Under the pieces are notes generated by a model. The model was given only the letters and a program-made list of their open reading frames with translations. It made no database searches and had not been told where the DNA came from. Of a stretch of DNA of 64,000 nt, positions 1 through 11,070 are shown one piece after another. Made by a program: the position numbers and the translations under genes. Position 1 is the stretch's first letter, and each line of letters starts with the position of its first letter. Origin of the DNA: Eukaryota sp. TZLM1-RC (lineage: Eukaryota > Metamonada: BaSk clade); NCBI GenBank assembly GCA_040285825.1, contig JAUPSS010000003.1, positions 248,001 to 312,000 on the forward strand, in the 5' to 3' direction.

Positions 1-810
1 AATTTTAGTGAACAACAATTTTTTTGAACAATAGCTGGAAGCACAGTGGCATGAGATAAGAAAGAGTGGTGATTAGACTAGCAGAAAGCAAAAACTAAGG
101 CAGGGAATTATGAGGGGGATTAGAGTCAGGGTGGCTGGTGAGGGGGATTTTTATTCACCCGAAAAGACCACCATAATAAATTTTATCTGAAGGAAATTCC
201 CCTATTTGTTAAATATAAAGCATTTTTGTTATTCTGGAATGCCGAATTGCATACTCATTATGTCCTTTGTCCATTTGCGTTCTCCTTACATGGCTCTCTT
301 GGTCCAATTGCTGTATCTCTTGGTTGTTTTTTATTGAAAATGTGAAACTTGATACAGAAAGAGTTTTGATAAGACGTTTTTGTAGAACAGAATTGTAATT
401 TCAATTTTCAAAGGTGTTGTCTCCATGTTATCTCCTGCTTTCTTATCTTTTGGTCGGTTTTATGAAAGAATAACTTCCAGTCAATTTCTTTGGCTGATTT
501 GGGGTATGAAAATATAGAATTTAAAGTTTGTTCTTTGGTTTTTCATTGGAATAAGTAATTTAGAATAAAGAAAGGAAAACGGGCTAAAATGGTGAAAAAT
601 TTGGCTAACTAGGTGAAGAATGTCATCATGAATCTTCTTTTACTAAAAAGGTGAAACAACCATTCTTCTCAATAGAAACTGTTCAACTGCTTTCAGAAGA
701 ATCGATAATGAAAATAGCATCCATCTAACAGTACACAATTCATGAACAGATTTTGGGTCATTTCAATATTATTGTGATTAACCAAACAAAGAAACAAAAA
801 TATTTCAGAT
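1..810. other. AT-rich stretch without recognised gene
   Basis: No open frame with protein-like composition and no repeat shared with the rest of the window was recognised. It leads into the first Fanzor relic, so it may hold the left part of that element, but no terminal repeat was found. Confidence 0.5.
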
Positions 811-3117
811 TTGGAACTATCAAAGATTGAAGCCAAAAAAATAATTAAAGATATGGATAATTCGAATTACACTTTGGAACAGAAAATTAGGTTCAATTAC
901 CTAAATTTCTTTTATTCAACTCTACAAAATCTTGATAATGAGCTTGGTCAAAGAAGGATTCAATTTCCAGATAATAAATCAATGAATCGAGTTTTCCACT
1001 ACACAGCCAAACAAATTGCCATTAATTATGGCAATAATCTCAGCAAATACCTTCATGAATATATGTTGCGCTGGTTAAACATTATCCCCTTGAAGAAGTT
1101 CAGACTAGAACAAATTCAGGAAAATCATTTGATGAAAGACTTATTGCCTAAACTCAACAAAGTCAGGGAAGCCATTATCGGTGTAAATTTTGATGAACTT
1201 CCTATCAATGATCACATTGTTTTTCCCTTTCCCCAGTCAGAGTTGACTTTGAAGTTTTTTGCTTATGTGAAACATTGTTTTATTCCCACTTTTATTAAGA
1301 ATAAAAATCTTTATTATACTCAATCAGCCAAGCCATTGCAATTTCTGTCTTAGGCTATATATATTAACAGAAGCATTCAATCTTTCTGTTCCCATGATGG
1401 CAATCCTTTGTCAGTGAATAATCCTTTTCCATTGACAACTACATTGATTCCACAGCGTATAAGACTCGACACTCATTGGCTCAATGAAAGATTTAGCAAG
1501 TTTCAGAGGAAGAGCAAATGACATAAGATCATCAATTTTTACCGAAATACTAACTGATAAGGTATTAGATTCTTACAAACGTGAGACTAAAAGTTGCGTT
1601 CAATTGAAATTCTCCTCAATTGTAACAGATGGGATTGCTTGTTCAGTGGTCTTAACTGGTAAAGACCTGATTGCTGGAAATGGAAATGTTTTCAAGAATT
1701 TTACTTCCAAGACGTACCCAGAACGATACATACATTCCCTGTCTGCTGAAAATGTCGAGAAGTTGAAGTTAAAAGATAAAAGAATAGTTGCCATCGACCC
1801 TAACGAGTACGATTTAATGCACTGTGTTTCTCCAAATCCTGCTGTAACTATTACCCCAGAACAAATTTCACAAAATGTGTTCTATAAAAAAGACAACTTC
1901 CAGAAATCAGAAGCAAAAAACGCAAAAGTATTAAAAGAAGAGAGAAACAATTACAAAATCTATCAATCTATTCCAACTCTGACTCTCATTGCACGGCTAA
2001 AACCCAAACACTGGTGGAACACGTACAAATATACTGCCGGTGAACGCCATTTTGACAGAAAAAGTACCAAATATCGTTCAACGGAAAAAAGAAAAAAGAA
2101 AATTGGAAAATTGGAAAGTACAATTACCTGATGGTGATTACTCAGGTCAGGATATTTTAAATCAATTTTCTTTATCTGTCTCAAACAGACAACAAAAATC
2201 TTGTTTCAGTCAACATTTTGGTCATTACATCAAGGAATTTGAGCGATACAATGTTCATATGAATATTTTTTACCAAGATGTATCGTTCAGAAAAAGAAAA
2301 TTTCAAACGTATTCGAAGTGAAAAAAACATGCTGGAAAGATTCAAATGGACCTTTGGTTCCCCTGTAGACGTAGTTATTGGTTATGGTGACTGGAGCTCG
2401 AAAGGAAATACAAGGAAGGGAAAAACGTCAACCATATGAACCGAAATTCGCAAACTATTGAGAAGATTTGGTTATAGAATTTTCCTAGTTGATGAATATA
2501 GAACGAGTAAATCTTGTTCTAGTTGTGCTGCCAAGGGAAATTTTGGAGAATGTGTCAACGATTCTAGTAATAAAGTGTTAGGTCCTAAGGGCAAACGACA
2601 ACTAAAAAGAAAAGCAAAAAAGTTACAACAGGAAATTGAACTATTTAATCAAAACAATCCTACTAGAAAAAGAGATTTTCAACAAGAATGGGGTGAACAG
2701 AAAGATTCACTAGAAGAAACAGCAAAATCAACACCGTGGGGTTTAGTGAAGTGTCAGACGTGCATCACGTAATGGAATAGAGACTTCAACTGTGCCATAA
2801 ATAAATATCCCATTATAACATCTGCAATCAACGGTGAAGGTAGACCATCCATTTTCGAGAGACCAAAAACTCAAACAAAAGATTTCGAAAATGGATCATC
2901 TACATCACAGAGAGATAAGAAAAAGAAGACTGCTGAGAAGGACAAAAAACCGAGAAGATGTGGTTTATATCGCGGAGAAGGCCACAACAAAAGAAACTGT
3001 GCATCGCAAGTTCCTGAAACAAGCACATCCTCATCGGGTGCAAAAAGAAGACTGGGAGGAACTAAAAAGAGAGTGGTCAACAAGATCTCTGTAGAAGAAA
3101 ATATCAGTCCATCTTAA
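811..3117 (+). mobile_element. Fanzor relic F1 (TnpB-like nuclease), nearly full length, disrupted
   Basis: A Fanzor-type protein spread over several frames. An N-terminal helical part (811-1353) is followed by a part (1484-2131) with the Fanzor-like phrase FSSIVTDGIACSVVL and the RuvC-I motif VAIDPNEYDL. A later part (about 2290-2770) has GYGDWSSKG (RuvC-II region), FLVDEYRTSKSCSSC (first half of the zinc ribbon) and KCQTC. After an in-frame stop comes WNRDFNCAI, which supplies the third RuvC Asp. The tail (about 2950-3010) holds a CCHC-like knuckle, C-X2-Y-X4-H-X4-C, with the second Cys changed to Tyr. Known family role: RNA-guided DNA nuclease encoded by transposons. Stops and frame changes indicate an inactive copy unless introns explain some of them. 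The host LRR-PP2C gene starts about 190 bp further on in the same direction. Confidence 0.8.
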
Positions 3118-3277
3118 ACGATGTGGCAGCTCAATAGTGTCTGAAGTGGTAATGAAGAATGGATTTCCAATGTTGGTTGGAAAATGCATTTGGATTTGCC
3201 CTAGTCTTCTTTTATGGGCTCTTGTGTCACCAAGCCCGATAAATCCACCACATCATCGATAGCAAATACTCGTTTGT

Positions 3278-3305
3278 ACACATCTTCTCACTTCACTGAC
3301 CTCAG
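3278..3305 (+). promoter_or_regulatory. Leader motif shared with the pecanex gene
   Basis: ACACATCTTCTCACTTCACT directly precedes the ATG at 3306. Nearly the same string, ACACATCTTCACTTCAAT, directly precedes the pecanex ATG at 52053. A shared transcription-start or leader element is the simplest reading. Only two instances were seen. Confidence 0.4.
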
Positions 3306-4984
3306 ATGCTCGCTCTTTCTTTCAACACTTCCGTTTGGCTGTCATTAGTATCACTGGCACTGAGTCTTCTGATGTTTCGTGTGTAAAAAATCAACTGGCC
3401 CTAGTATCTCCCAAAACTACATCTTTTTCCATTTCCTTCTCAGGACGACCTCTCTCTTTTTCGACAACATCTGCACTCTTTGATTCTATCAAGCAGATAC
3501 CATGTGATTTTTCTCTTTCTTTTGAAAACTGTGCCATAAACCAAGATGGTGGTATCATTGAGCAGATTTGCCACTCTCTTACAGGAAGTTCCCTCATTAC
3601 TTCTCTCAACCTTACTGAGAACCTACTTGGCCCCTCTCACATACTGTCTCTTTCCCAATGTCTTTCAACTAATAAATCTCTCTCCTGTTTAGTCTTATCT
3701 CTCAACCCAATAGGTCCTTCTGGATTTAAGTCACTTTCAAGGTCTTTATTTAGAAACAATACGTTAATTGAACTGAGGTTGGCAAGATGTTCTTTAACAA
3801 GTGCGGCAGTTTCTGATATTTGTGCATTAATAAAGGGTAATAAGAAACTTGAAATTCTGGATTTTAGTGAAAATCTTTTTGATAAAAAATCTGTTGAGAG
3901 GTTGATTTCCTCAATTAAAACCAATTTCTCAATCAAAACCTGTTCACTGGACGGTAATGATGTTTCGTCAAGTCTTTCTTCTACACTTTCCGCTACGATT
4001 ACACGCAATGTAGTTGTTAATCAAATAGTTTCTGACCTGGTGGAGTCGGCTCATAGTCGTTATGTGTCGCTGTCCGATTTAAAAGAACTCGAATCATTCG
4101 CTCCTGTTCAACTATCCTCGTCCACTCCTAGTTCCAACAACTGGCATTCACTTTCTCCTCTTGACACAAGCCCTCACCAATCACTCCCTTCTGTGGTAGA
4201 TTCACCTGCACCTTCACTCCCTTCATGGCTTCAGTACAGACCGTTGCCCAATCAAGTCTTAAACCTTGGCCATTCAGAAACCATTGGAAGAAGGAATGAG
4301 ATGGAAGATGCTGTCTGTATTGCGAAGAATCTTGGAGGCTTCAAACATGTGCACTATGTCGGCCTATTTGATGGTCACGGGGGTTCTTATGCCAGCGAGT
4401 ATTGTTCAAATCATTTCCATACTGTATTGTTTGAGCATTTAAAGGTTTCTAGACCTGTGATGGCTCTGAAAACAACCTTTGTTCAGGTCAATTCCATGGT
4501 GAACAAAGCCGGAATTGAAGATGGTACAACAGCTTTGATTCTATTGGTCATTGGCAATAGAAGATTTGTCGCTAATGCCGGAGATTCAAGAGCAGTTTTG
4601 TCTCGTAATTCTAAAGCCATTAGACTCTCTGTTGATCACAAACCAACTTTAACCGAGGAGGAGGAACGTATAAGGAATCTAGGAGGGTTTGTTGAAGAAG
4701 ATAGAGTACTTGGAACATTAGCGGTTTCTAGAGCTATTGGAGACTCTTTCCTTCAACCCTATGTTTCCTGCAGGCCGTATGTCTCAGTCACTGAAGTTTT
4801 ACCAGAAGATTCTTTTCTGATTTTGGCTTGCGATGGTCTTTGGGATGTTTGTACTGATGAGGAAGCAATCAAGTTGATTGCAAATGATTATGATCCAAAT
4901 CAGGCAGCTTTAAGACTGAGAGACTATGCCTTTGCTAATGGATCAAGTGACAACATTAGTATAATCGTTGCGAAATTTTCATAG
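3306..4984 (+). CDS. Leucine-rich-repeat PP2C-family protein phosphatase
   Basis: A Ser/Thr phosphatase of the metal-dependent PPM/PP2C class fused to N-terminal leucine-rich repeats. The LRR part covers roughly residues 50-215, with repeated LxxLxLSxNxL-type units. The PP2C domain fills the C-terminal 235 residues. Its metal-site motifs are all visible: RRNEMEDAV, FDGHGG, DGTTA, NAGDSRAVL, SRAIGDSF, LACDGLWDV and SSDNISIIV, so an active enzyme is expected. The long frame has no in-frame ATG before the catalytic domain. The ATG at 3306 reaches it if a 32-nt GT-AG intron (3333-3364) is removed, giving about 548 aa. That start lies directly behind a leader motif shared with pecanex, but the intron is inferred. 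LRR-PP2C fusions are known (PHLPP, fungal adenylyl cyclases). The substrate is unknown. It converges on the coiled-coil gene, about 100 bp away. Confidence 0.9.
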
Positions 4985-5082
4985 AAGATTTGCTTTTTTT
5001 TGCATTTTGTACCCTTTTTTGTAAATATGTATAACCAAAATAAATTACATTTAATTAGAATTTATAAATAAAAATTACAAAG

Positions 5083-6186
5083 CTAATGACCTAAAGACTT
5101 TAACATTTCTGCTTGCTCATGAACAGTTCCTTGCAAACGAGCGATTTCATTTCTTAGTGCATAAACTTCGCTTTTCAGAACTTGTTCTCTTCTCAAAGAC
5201 TCATCCTCAGATACTTCTAGCTCACGTTTAAGGTCTTCAACGTCCAGTTCCAATTGTTGAATGTCACTCTTGAACTTCCTTGTAGAAGCATTCTGCGCCT
5301 TCTTAAGAACATCAGTTTTTCTAAGGAGATTTTCAATTTCTTCTTCTTTTTCAAGAATTTCAGCATCTTTCTGTTCACAAATTAACTTGAATCTATTAAG
5401 TTCATTTTCCAAAAGCTCATATAGTTCCAAAGGAACCATATCCCCATTATGATGCTCCTCATTTACAATATTACTACGTACAATTTCGTCAGCTTTGGAT
5501 TGTAATGGTAACAGCACATCTCCCTTCATTTCCCTAATAGTAGAAGCAACCCCTTCTAGCTTGGACATTAAAATTCTGATCCGTTTATCCTGAGATTTAA
5601 TAGTTTTCTGCTGTTGATCTCGCGTGTCCTTGTGTCTCTTCACTTCAGATTCAAGTAACTTTTTTTCACGTTCAAGGCTCTTGAAAGACGTTGGACCCTC
5701 TCCTGTATCCAGAGAGGTTTGAAGTTTGAGAATTTCTTCATCTTTACGTTGTTGTACACGGAGTAGAGTCTTTTTTTCGAGTGCAAGTTCTTGAAGTTGC
5801 CTATCTCGGTCTTTTAACTGGTTGTTTAATTGGGTGATGACATCCTGGGGAGTAGTTTCAATATCGTTGATCTTGGAGGAGAGATCTTCAATAGCTTGGG
5901 TTTTGGCTTTCTCTATGCGGGACAGGGTTCGGTTTTCGTGTTTGAAGCGTTCAAGTTCATTTTCAAGACTCTTTATTGTGTTTTGAAGCTTAGTAACTTC
6001 GTGATTGGGATCGCTGGAGTTGTCTACACGGTCACGAAGTTGTGAGAGTTCCTTTTGATAGATACGGGATTCTTTGCGGAGCATTTTGGTCTGTTCTTGA
6101 GAGGCTGAAAGTTCAGAATTCTTGAGTTTCAGTTGTGACTCAAGCTCCTTGATGCGTTCTGCAGCGTCCAGGGCAGATGCTGTCAT
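5083..6186 (-). CDS. Long coiled-coil protein, 367 aa
   Basis: The whole protein reads as heptad-rich coiled coil, with dense Glu, Lys, Leu and Gln and few Pro or Gly. No enzymatic motif, signal peptide or membrane segment was seen, which suggests a structural or cytoskeletal role; the exact family was not recognised. The ATG at 6186 is well supported: it sits exactly 24 nt after the start of TTGTTATAGA, a spacing shared with two other genes in the window. The 3' end faces the LRR-PP2C gene. Confidence 0.85.
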   Translation of the reverse strand: MTASALDAAERIKELESQLKLKNSELSASQEQTKMLRKESRIYQKELSQLRDRVDNSSDPNHEVTKLQNTIKSLENELERFKHENRTLSRIEKAKTQAIEDLSSKINDIETTPQDVITQLNNQLKDRDRQLQELALEKKTLLRVQQRKDEEILKLQTSLDTGEGPTSFKSLEREKKLLESEVKRHKDTRDQQQKTIKSQDKRIRILMSKLEGVASTIREMKGDVLLPLQSKADEIVRSNIVNEEHHNGDMVPLELYELLENELNRFKLICEQKDAEILEKEEEIENLLRKTDVLKKAQNASTRKFKSDIQQLELDVEDLKRELEVSEDESLRREQVLKSEVYALRNEIARLQGTVHEQAEMLKSLGH

Positions 6187-6200
6187 TCTTACAGGTATTA

Positions 6201-6210
6201 TCTATAACAA
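6201..6210 (-). promoter_or_regulatory. Core-promoter candidate TTGTTATAGA, 24 nt before ATG
   Basis: On the minus strand TTGTTATAGA is followed by TAATACCTGTAAGA and then the ATG at 6186. The same decamer at the same 24-nt distance precedes the genes at 40560 and 58353. The three encoded proteins are unrelated, so the match is not due to gene duplication. Confidence 0.65.
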
Positions 6211-7434
6211 TGTGTGTAGTCAAAATGGATTTTCTTTTTTTTTGATAGAATAAAATCCAGTTAAGCGAATCGTTTGAAAGACGTTCAGTTGGTTCGTTCG
6301 AAACGACCCATCACTGTTTTAATTGTTCACTTTATACATATACAAAGACAGTTTTCAATAAGTAATTTGAATAGGTCCTGAAAACAGGCTTAAGTGGTTT
6401 GAGACGATCTCGATTTTCAGTGACTATCCTTCCCTTGTTGAAATCTTGTTGGTACACTATTGAAATGAATAAATTTCATGAATACAATTGTAGAATAATG
6501 TTTAACGGTGTGACTCAGAACTTCTATTGCCCACTTTGTGATTTTGCGTCTATGCGACGCATTTTTGCTTCCCAGCTGATACTTTATCTTTCAATTGCGA
6601 TGACCTTGGTTTTATGCTTATAAACTGGAAGAGAGAACATCACTTCATGAATTAAACAAATTTTTTATTTCAGTGTTCATTATGTTGTAGACAGAACCTA
6701 CATTGAATTTCGGTCGGCTGATCCACATTGGTTTGAAGTTAATAGTTTATTGCATAAATAGCCGGAAATTATTTTATGTCCGACTCAAAAACTATTGAGT
6801 ATTAATTTTTTGTCCCAAACCCTATTGTCTACTTCTGCAATTGGCAGATGTCCTGATTCATTCTTACTCGTATCTATGACTAGGTCTTCTCTTTCACGAA
6901 AATTTATGTTTCACAAATATTGCAGACATGTGGACGAGGAGGGAGAGGAGGGCGACGCTCACAGTACTGTATACTGAATGACTAGCTAACTTCACAAAAA
7001 CCTCAATTCAAACCTGAATACCCTATGGTTCTTTTTTTTGAATGTAGAATGTTTAAACAATGCGTAAGGTCTCCAGAAGTAGAGAAGGTTCTCAAGGGGA
7101 AAATGGTGATGCTGTATTTGTTTTAATTTATTTTCAGAAAAACTTACACTTTATTTTACTAAATCAGTTACCTTTCACAATCTGGATTACTAATTATTTA
7201 TTATCGTTGCTTGGACTTGCAAATATTTCTTTCAATCTGGAATAATACTAATAATTATAGATGTATTTCTGAAAACTGCTGGGACGAGCTAAACTAGTTC
7301 AATCAACGATCCGCTGAACGTTTGGATTTCTGGTACTGGCTCAATTACTATCGTTGCTAAATGGAGATTCATTCCTTTTGTAAAAAAACAAATATTCACC
7401 AACGAATTCACATTATGTGATTAAATTAAAAAGT
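6211..7434. other. Intergenic stretch with no recognised gene
   Basis: Only short frames without recognisable domains are present, such as 6399-6623 with one CxxC pair. No match to the other repeats of the window was noticed. It may contain old transposon scraps too decayed to identify. Confidence 0.5.
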
Positions 7435-7975
7435 GATAAAAATGTACGGGAGCAAGAGTTGAAACAAATTTCGAAGAAAACATGAAAAATTAGAATTTTG
7501 CTGCAAGGAAAAAACAACTCTTCTCTTTCTATTGGAGCTTTTAGCTAAACAGAAATTAGAGTCATGAATTTAACAAGATTCATGGAGACAGAGAGGGTTG
7601 AAGCAAAATGGATTAATGAATTTGAATATATATTTGGAGATCCAAAAAATAACATTGTAGTGATTGATGATTGGAAACAAATAAATTTTAGACGTCAAGC
7701 ACCTGTACAGAATGTTGGTTATAAAAATTTGTTCAAAATATGTAACTTCCGTCTATTGCTCTTGGATGAATAAAGAACTAGTTGTCGATGTCTTGCATGT
7801 GTACTCAAGGGAAAAGAATGCCAAAATGAAAAGAGACATCGAGTACCTAATCCAAAACCTTATAGGAGAGCAAAGACTCCAACAGTCTCAGACAAGGAAT
7901 ACTCACTTACCAGAAGTCGATGTCTATGGAATTTTATTGTCAAGCATAAAGCTCCAATAATAGTAATAGCAATAA
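7435..7975 (+). mobile_element. Fanzor relic F2, C-terminal half only
   Basis: It is closely similar to F3 at 17.1 kb, including the noncoding-looking run before the shared frame. The frame from 7564 contains FMETERVEAKWINEFEY, then VVIDDWKQ (RuvC-II region) and FRLLLLDE followed by a stop where F3 has Tyr. The next frame continues with RTSCRCLACVLKGK, the first zinc-ribbon Cys pair. The RuvC-I part and the end of the zinc ribbon are missing. A LINE endonuclease scrap begins about 15 bp later. The next host gene in the same direction is the SKA3-like gene at 8504. Confidence 0.7.
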
Positions 7976-7989
7976 TTTGTTAATGAATT

Positions 7990-8355
7990 AAATAATTTCG
8001 AATCTGAAAAGGAATTTAAATTTGGTTTAAATAGTTTTAACGTGTTGATGACTTTCAATCATAAACAAAAATTACTTTTGATGTTACCATAGTTAGAGGT
8101 TACGGTAATAATTGGAATAATGCGTTTTCGAAAGCTCAATCAGATAAGATGTAAAAATATTCGATTTTAAAAAAATTTAATTTAATTGAAGAAATTGTAC
8201 TTCTCGTTTTGAGTGTTCATGGATTTTTTGAAACTAAAACTAAAGTAATTTTTGACCAATTTGGTTGGAATGAGTTAGCAGATGAAATAAGTCGCTTCAT
8301 TTTGAAGAATAGCTTTAAATGCCAAAGTGCTTTTAATTAAATTCTTCAAAAGACA
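7990..8355 (+). mobile_element. LINE scrap, restriction-like endonuclease C-terminus (family D)
   Basis: One frame with three stops reads ITFDVTIVRGYGNNWNNAF, then SKAQSDKM, stop, KYSIL, and later LSVHGFFETKTKVIF. The order Asp ... (A/Q)xxK..KY ... hydrophobic segment ... G is that of the PD-(D/E)xK restriction-like endonuclease of R2-, CRE- and Genie-type non-LTR retrotransposons. It is a short, decayed, 5'-truncated copy. It differs from families A, B and C elsewhere in the window. Confidence 0.5.
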
Positions 8356-8435
8356 AGAGAAGAAAGTCAGTGTTGGTAGATAGTGTTATTTTGGTTTTCA
8401 AATGGTTTCACATCAATTTAAAAAGCAAACAGTTC

Positions 8436-8503
8436 TTGATTCATTTCATCCTGCAGAATTCTTACCAGGTCACAACTATTTGACCTTTCTGTTCCATCAC
8501 CCG
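8436..8503 (+). promoter_or_regulatory. Leader with TTGATTCATTTCATC motif (SKA3-like gene)
   Basis: TTGATTCATTTCATC lies 53 nt before the ATG at 8504. The identical 15-mer lies 59 nt before the ATG at 17801. Both leaders also contain CAATTT/CAACTATTTGAC-type pyrimidine-rich blocks and end in CCGATGTC. It is either a shared promoter element or a remnant of the related Fanzor elements F2 and F3 that precede both genes. Confidence 0.45.
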
Positions 8504-9418
8504 ATGTCTTCCCAAAACCCTATAGGCATATTCTTTGATTCTCTCCGAGTACTATCCAAGTCTGTCAATGATAGGGTCACAGAGCTGAAACAAGTGTATG
8601 AAGGTGTCTCTGATCTTTGTTCCTCTAAATCACCCTTATATGAACTGAAGTCCAAAGTCATTAGTCTCAATGAATCTATAGACAAGGTATCAAGTGTTGT
8701 TTTCCAGGATCCTCTTTCCGACATCTTTGACGGTATTCTTCAGCTCTGTACATCCACCGACCAATCCATTTCATTTATTTCAAGTCAGCTCACTGATCAC
8801 GACTTACCTCCCCCTCCTGAATTTCAGCTTCCTAACCAACAGTCCAATCCTTCTTCTGATGCACAACACTCTGATTCTGACCATTATTTTGATCCTCCCA
8901 CTCCTTGCATCCCTTCCACTCCCAGTCATAACCAACCTTCCCCGGCTGCTCAAATCGAAACTCCTACCCTTGATGACCTTGGTCTTTCTGATCTTGCCAT
9001 TGGGGCTATTGACGGAAATACAAGCTCATCACTGCCCTCTCAACCTCTACAACTAAACATTGAAGCTTCCCTTTCTCAAGGTACTTCAAATTCCATCACA
9101 AACAATGAATCTCAATTAAATTGTTTGGATCATGTAAGTGATGTTGAATACGACACTCTACCATCATTTGTTAGGTCTTGCGTGGACTTGAATCAAGTCA
9201 ATGAAGCTATAATTAACCTTAATGCATCAATTGGTGATTCAATATTCCAGTCACGATCTTTTTTACCTTCTCAAATGTCAATGAGACAGTTGATGGAAGC
9301 AGCATCAATTGAAGAACATCAAAGCAACGCCAAGATCTTGGTTTTAGCACTTGTGAAGCTGAACAGGATTCATTCACGGAATGAATCTGGCACTGTTTTA
9401 TATATTTTAAATAATTGA
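8504..9418 (+). CDS. Probable SKA3-like kinetochore protein
   Basis: 304 aa from the ATG at 8504. This start is preferred to the upstream in-frame ATG at 8402 because its CCGATGTC context matches the gene at 17801. The N-terminus (FFDSLRVLSKSVNDRVTEL) resembles the SKA3 helical hairpin that joins SKA1 and SKA2. A long Ser/Pro-rich linker follows, containing TPTLDDLGLSDLAI, like the TPxLxxFGxS motif of SKA3. The C-terminus reads YDTLPSFVRSCVDLNQVNEA, like the conserved SKA3 tail (LPSYL...LN.AI). Known role: the SKA complex couples kinetochores to microtubules. The assignment rests on short motifs; a generic low-complexity protein remains possible. Confidence 0.55.
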   Translation: MSSQNPIGIFFDSLRVLSKSVNDRVTELKQVYEGVSDLCSSKSPLYELKSKVISLNESIDKVSSVVFQDPLSDIFDGILQLCTSTDQSISFISSQLTDHDLPPPPEFQLPNQQSNPSSDAQHSDSDHYFDPPTPCIPSTPSHNQPSPAAQIETPTLDDLGLSDLAIGAIDGNTSSSLPSQPLQLNIEASLSQGTSNSITNNESQLNCLDHVSDVEYDTLPSFVRSCVDLNQVNEAIINLNASIGDSIFQSRSFLPSQMSMRQLMEAASIEEHQSNAKILVLALVKLNRIHSRNESGTVLYILNN

Positions 9419-9423
9419 GTTAA

Positions 9424-10992
9424 TTAATTTACAATTTTATTTTTTAATTGGTCTATAAATAGATCGTCAGCTTTCCACAAATCATCTATATTTTCACTAA
9501 CTAATTCTGTATTGTCTTCTATTGTTAAACCTTGTGGTTGATTACATTCCACTTTTATAGGTAGATCATTAATTAAAGATTCAACAATTTCCTGAATAAA
9601 CTGTTTTTCTTTTCTCCCTTCAATTAATTGTCTAATTAATTTGGTAGAAGAACTATCTTGAAAAGCACCAACTGCCCAATTGATTTCAACTATCATTTCC
9701 TCTTGGAGTGCGGGTAGAACAGAAATTTTCCATTCACTGTTGAAAATACCATAGAAATCTCCCTTAATAATAAAATCAACTTTCACGTTTTCATTAGGAA
9801 GTAATACTGAATTTGAATTGAAACACAATACATTTGCATTTGGTTCTGCTTGAGTTAATAGAACATTGACACTTTCTGCAGAGTTATTGGTTATAATTAT
9901 TGACTCAACTCTTCGGTTAAGCCCTGGAGCACCAGAATAAAGGAAGGTGGATATATGATCACGTGATAAATCAATAACAGGTTTTGAACTGTTGACAGGA
10001 GTAAAAGATTGATTGTTTTTTAGAGTTTTCTCAACCTGTGTTTGGATACTATGAACATTAAAAGACTTTTCTTGAGTTTTTGAATTCTTGACTTCTTCAT
10101 CATCAGAGAGGTCTTCATTTTGTAAATTCAAAAGAAACAAATCAAATTCCCGGGTAATTTTTTCCTCAGTTAGTAGTCCTTCTCCTGACAAAACAAGACT
10201 ATCAAAGTCTGGTTCGTGAGGTACGACAGACCTTATACGACTTTTCAATTCAATCCTTCTTGTCTGAGCATAATCTGATTGGTCAAACGATTTTTTCTCC
10301 TTTTTGACCTTTTTACCAGGCCTTCTAACCATTTCAATAGGTTTTGGTTTCGTTTGCTGTACAATTGGGCAGTAAAGACAAGAGAAGGGATTACTGGAGA
10401 TTGGAACAAAATTTGTCCCTCCACCCCTTAAAGACGCCTGCCAAGAAGACTCATCATAATGGGATCGGGGTTGGGCTCGGGAGAAGATCGCCCTTTGTTC
10501 AGTACGTTCCCTAAAAGCATCAGACCGTGAAATCACCAGCTGATCGGTTGGTACCTTTAATTTAGAAGCCAAATGAATTTTGAACTTGTCCCATATACGC
10601 TGAGTTTTGTGGTAATGGTCCAGTGCTCTTTGCTCTCGCAACAGTCGGGTTCTTTCAGATGGATCTAGTGTGGAGAGAAAAGCTTCTTCGGCATCGTGAG
10701 CATTTTCAATATTGTCTTTGATGGTCTTAATGGTTGTAGCAAGGTCAGGTAGAGAATGCGCTTTGGAAGCAGTGTTGTTGGTACCTGTGAAGGTGGAAAA
10801 TGAGAGCTGTGTAGTGGCTGTTTGGTTGTCAAGAGTAGTAATTGTATTCGCAATTGAAGAACGTTGAAGACGTTCGGGTAATGGACCATAGGTTTGTTCC
10901 TTTTGTGTAATAAGAGTGTTACGGTGAGAATCATTGAACTCTTCAATACTACCAAGAAGAGTCGTGTCGTTCAATTCTGAAGGAACAGACAT
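9424..10992 (-). CDS. MYCBP-associated protein (MYCBPAP) family member
   Basis: 522 aa from the ATG at 10992. Around residues 180-210 it reads WQASLRGGGTNFVPISSNPF, matching the MYCBPAP signature of a W-x-x-SLRG segment followed by a V-P-x-G/S stretch. The C-terminal half is beta-rich with an ASH/MSP-like look (SIIITNNSAESVNVLL, LLPNENVKVDFII), as expected for this family. The human homologue is linked to sperm flagella, so an axonemal role is plausible here. The stop is 6 bp from the stop of the SKA3-like gene (tail to tail). The ATG lies about 80 bp past the right end of Fanzor copy A, in the same direction. Confidence 0.7.
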   Translation of the reverse strand: MSVPSELNDTTLLGSIEEFNDSHRNTLITQKEQTYGPLPERLQRSSIANTITTLDNQTATTQLSFSTFTGTNNTASKAHSLPDLATTIKTIKDNIENAHDAEEAFLSTLDPSERTRLLREQRALDHYHKTQRIWDKFKIHLASKLKVPTDQLVISRSDAFRERTEQRAIFSRAQPRSHYDESSWQASLRGGGTNFVPISSNPFSCLYCPIVQQTKPKPIEMVRRPGKKVKKEKKSFDQSDYAQTRRIELKSRIRSVVPHEPDFDSLVLSGEGLLTEEKITREFDLFLLNLQNEDLSDDEEVKNSKTQEKSFNVHSIQTQVEKTLKNNQSFTPVNSSKPVIDLSRDHISTFLYSGAPGLNRRVESIIITNNSAESVNVLLTQAEPNANVLCFNSNSVLLPNENVKVDFIIKGDFYGIFNSEWKISVLPALQEEMIVEINWAVGAFQDSSSTKLIRQLIEGRKEKQFIQEIVESLINDLPIKVECNQPQGLTIEDNTELVSENIDDLWKADDLFIDQLKNKIVN

Positions 10993-11070
10993 GCGATCTC
11001 CACAAAACTCAACTGAAGTTTGGAATTCAAATTCTCAAAACTAATGTTCTTACATCATCATAAGGGTGAA

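Noticed and set aside
1600-1794. Minus-strand frames inside F1, and similar antisense frames over the large genes
   Set aside because: They are antisense shadows of Fanzor, kinase/phosphatase, Gag and helical-protein frames, with no own motifs.
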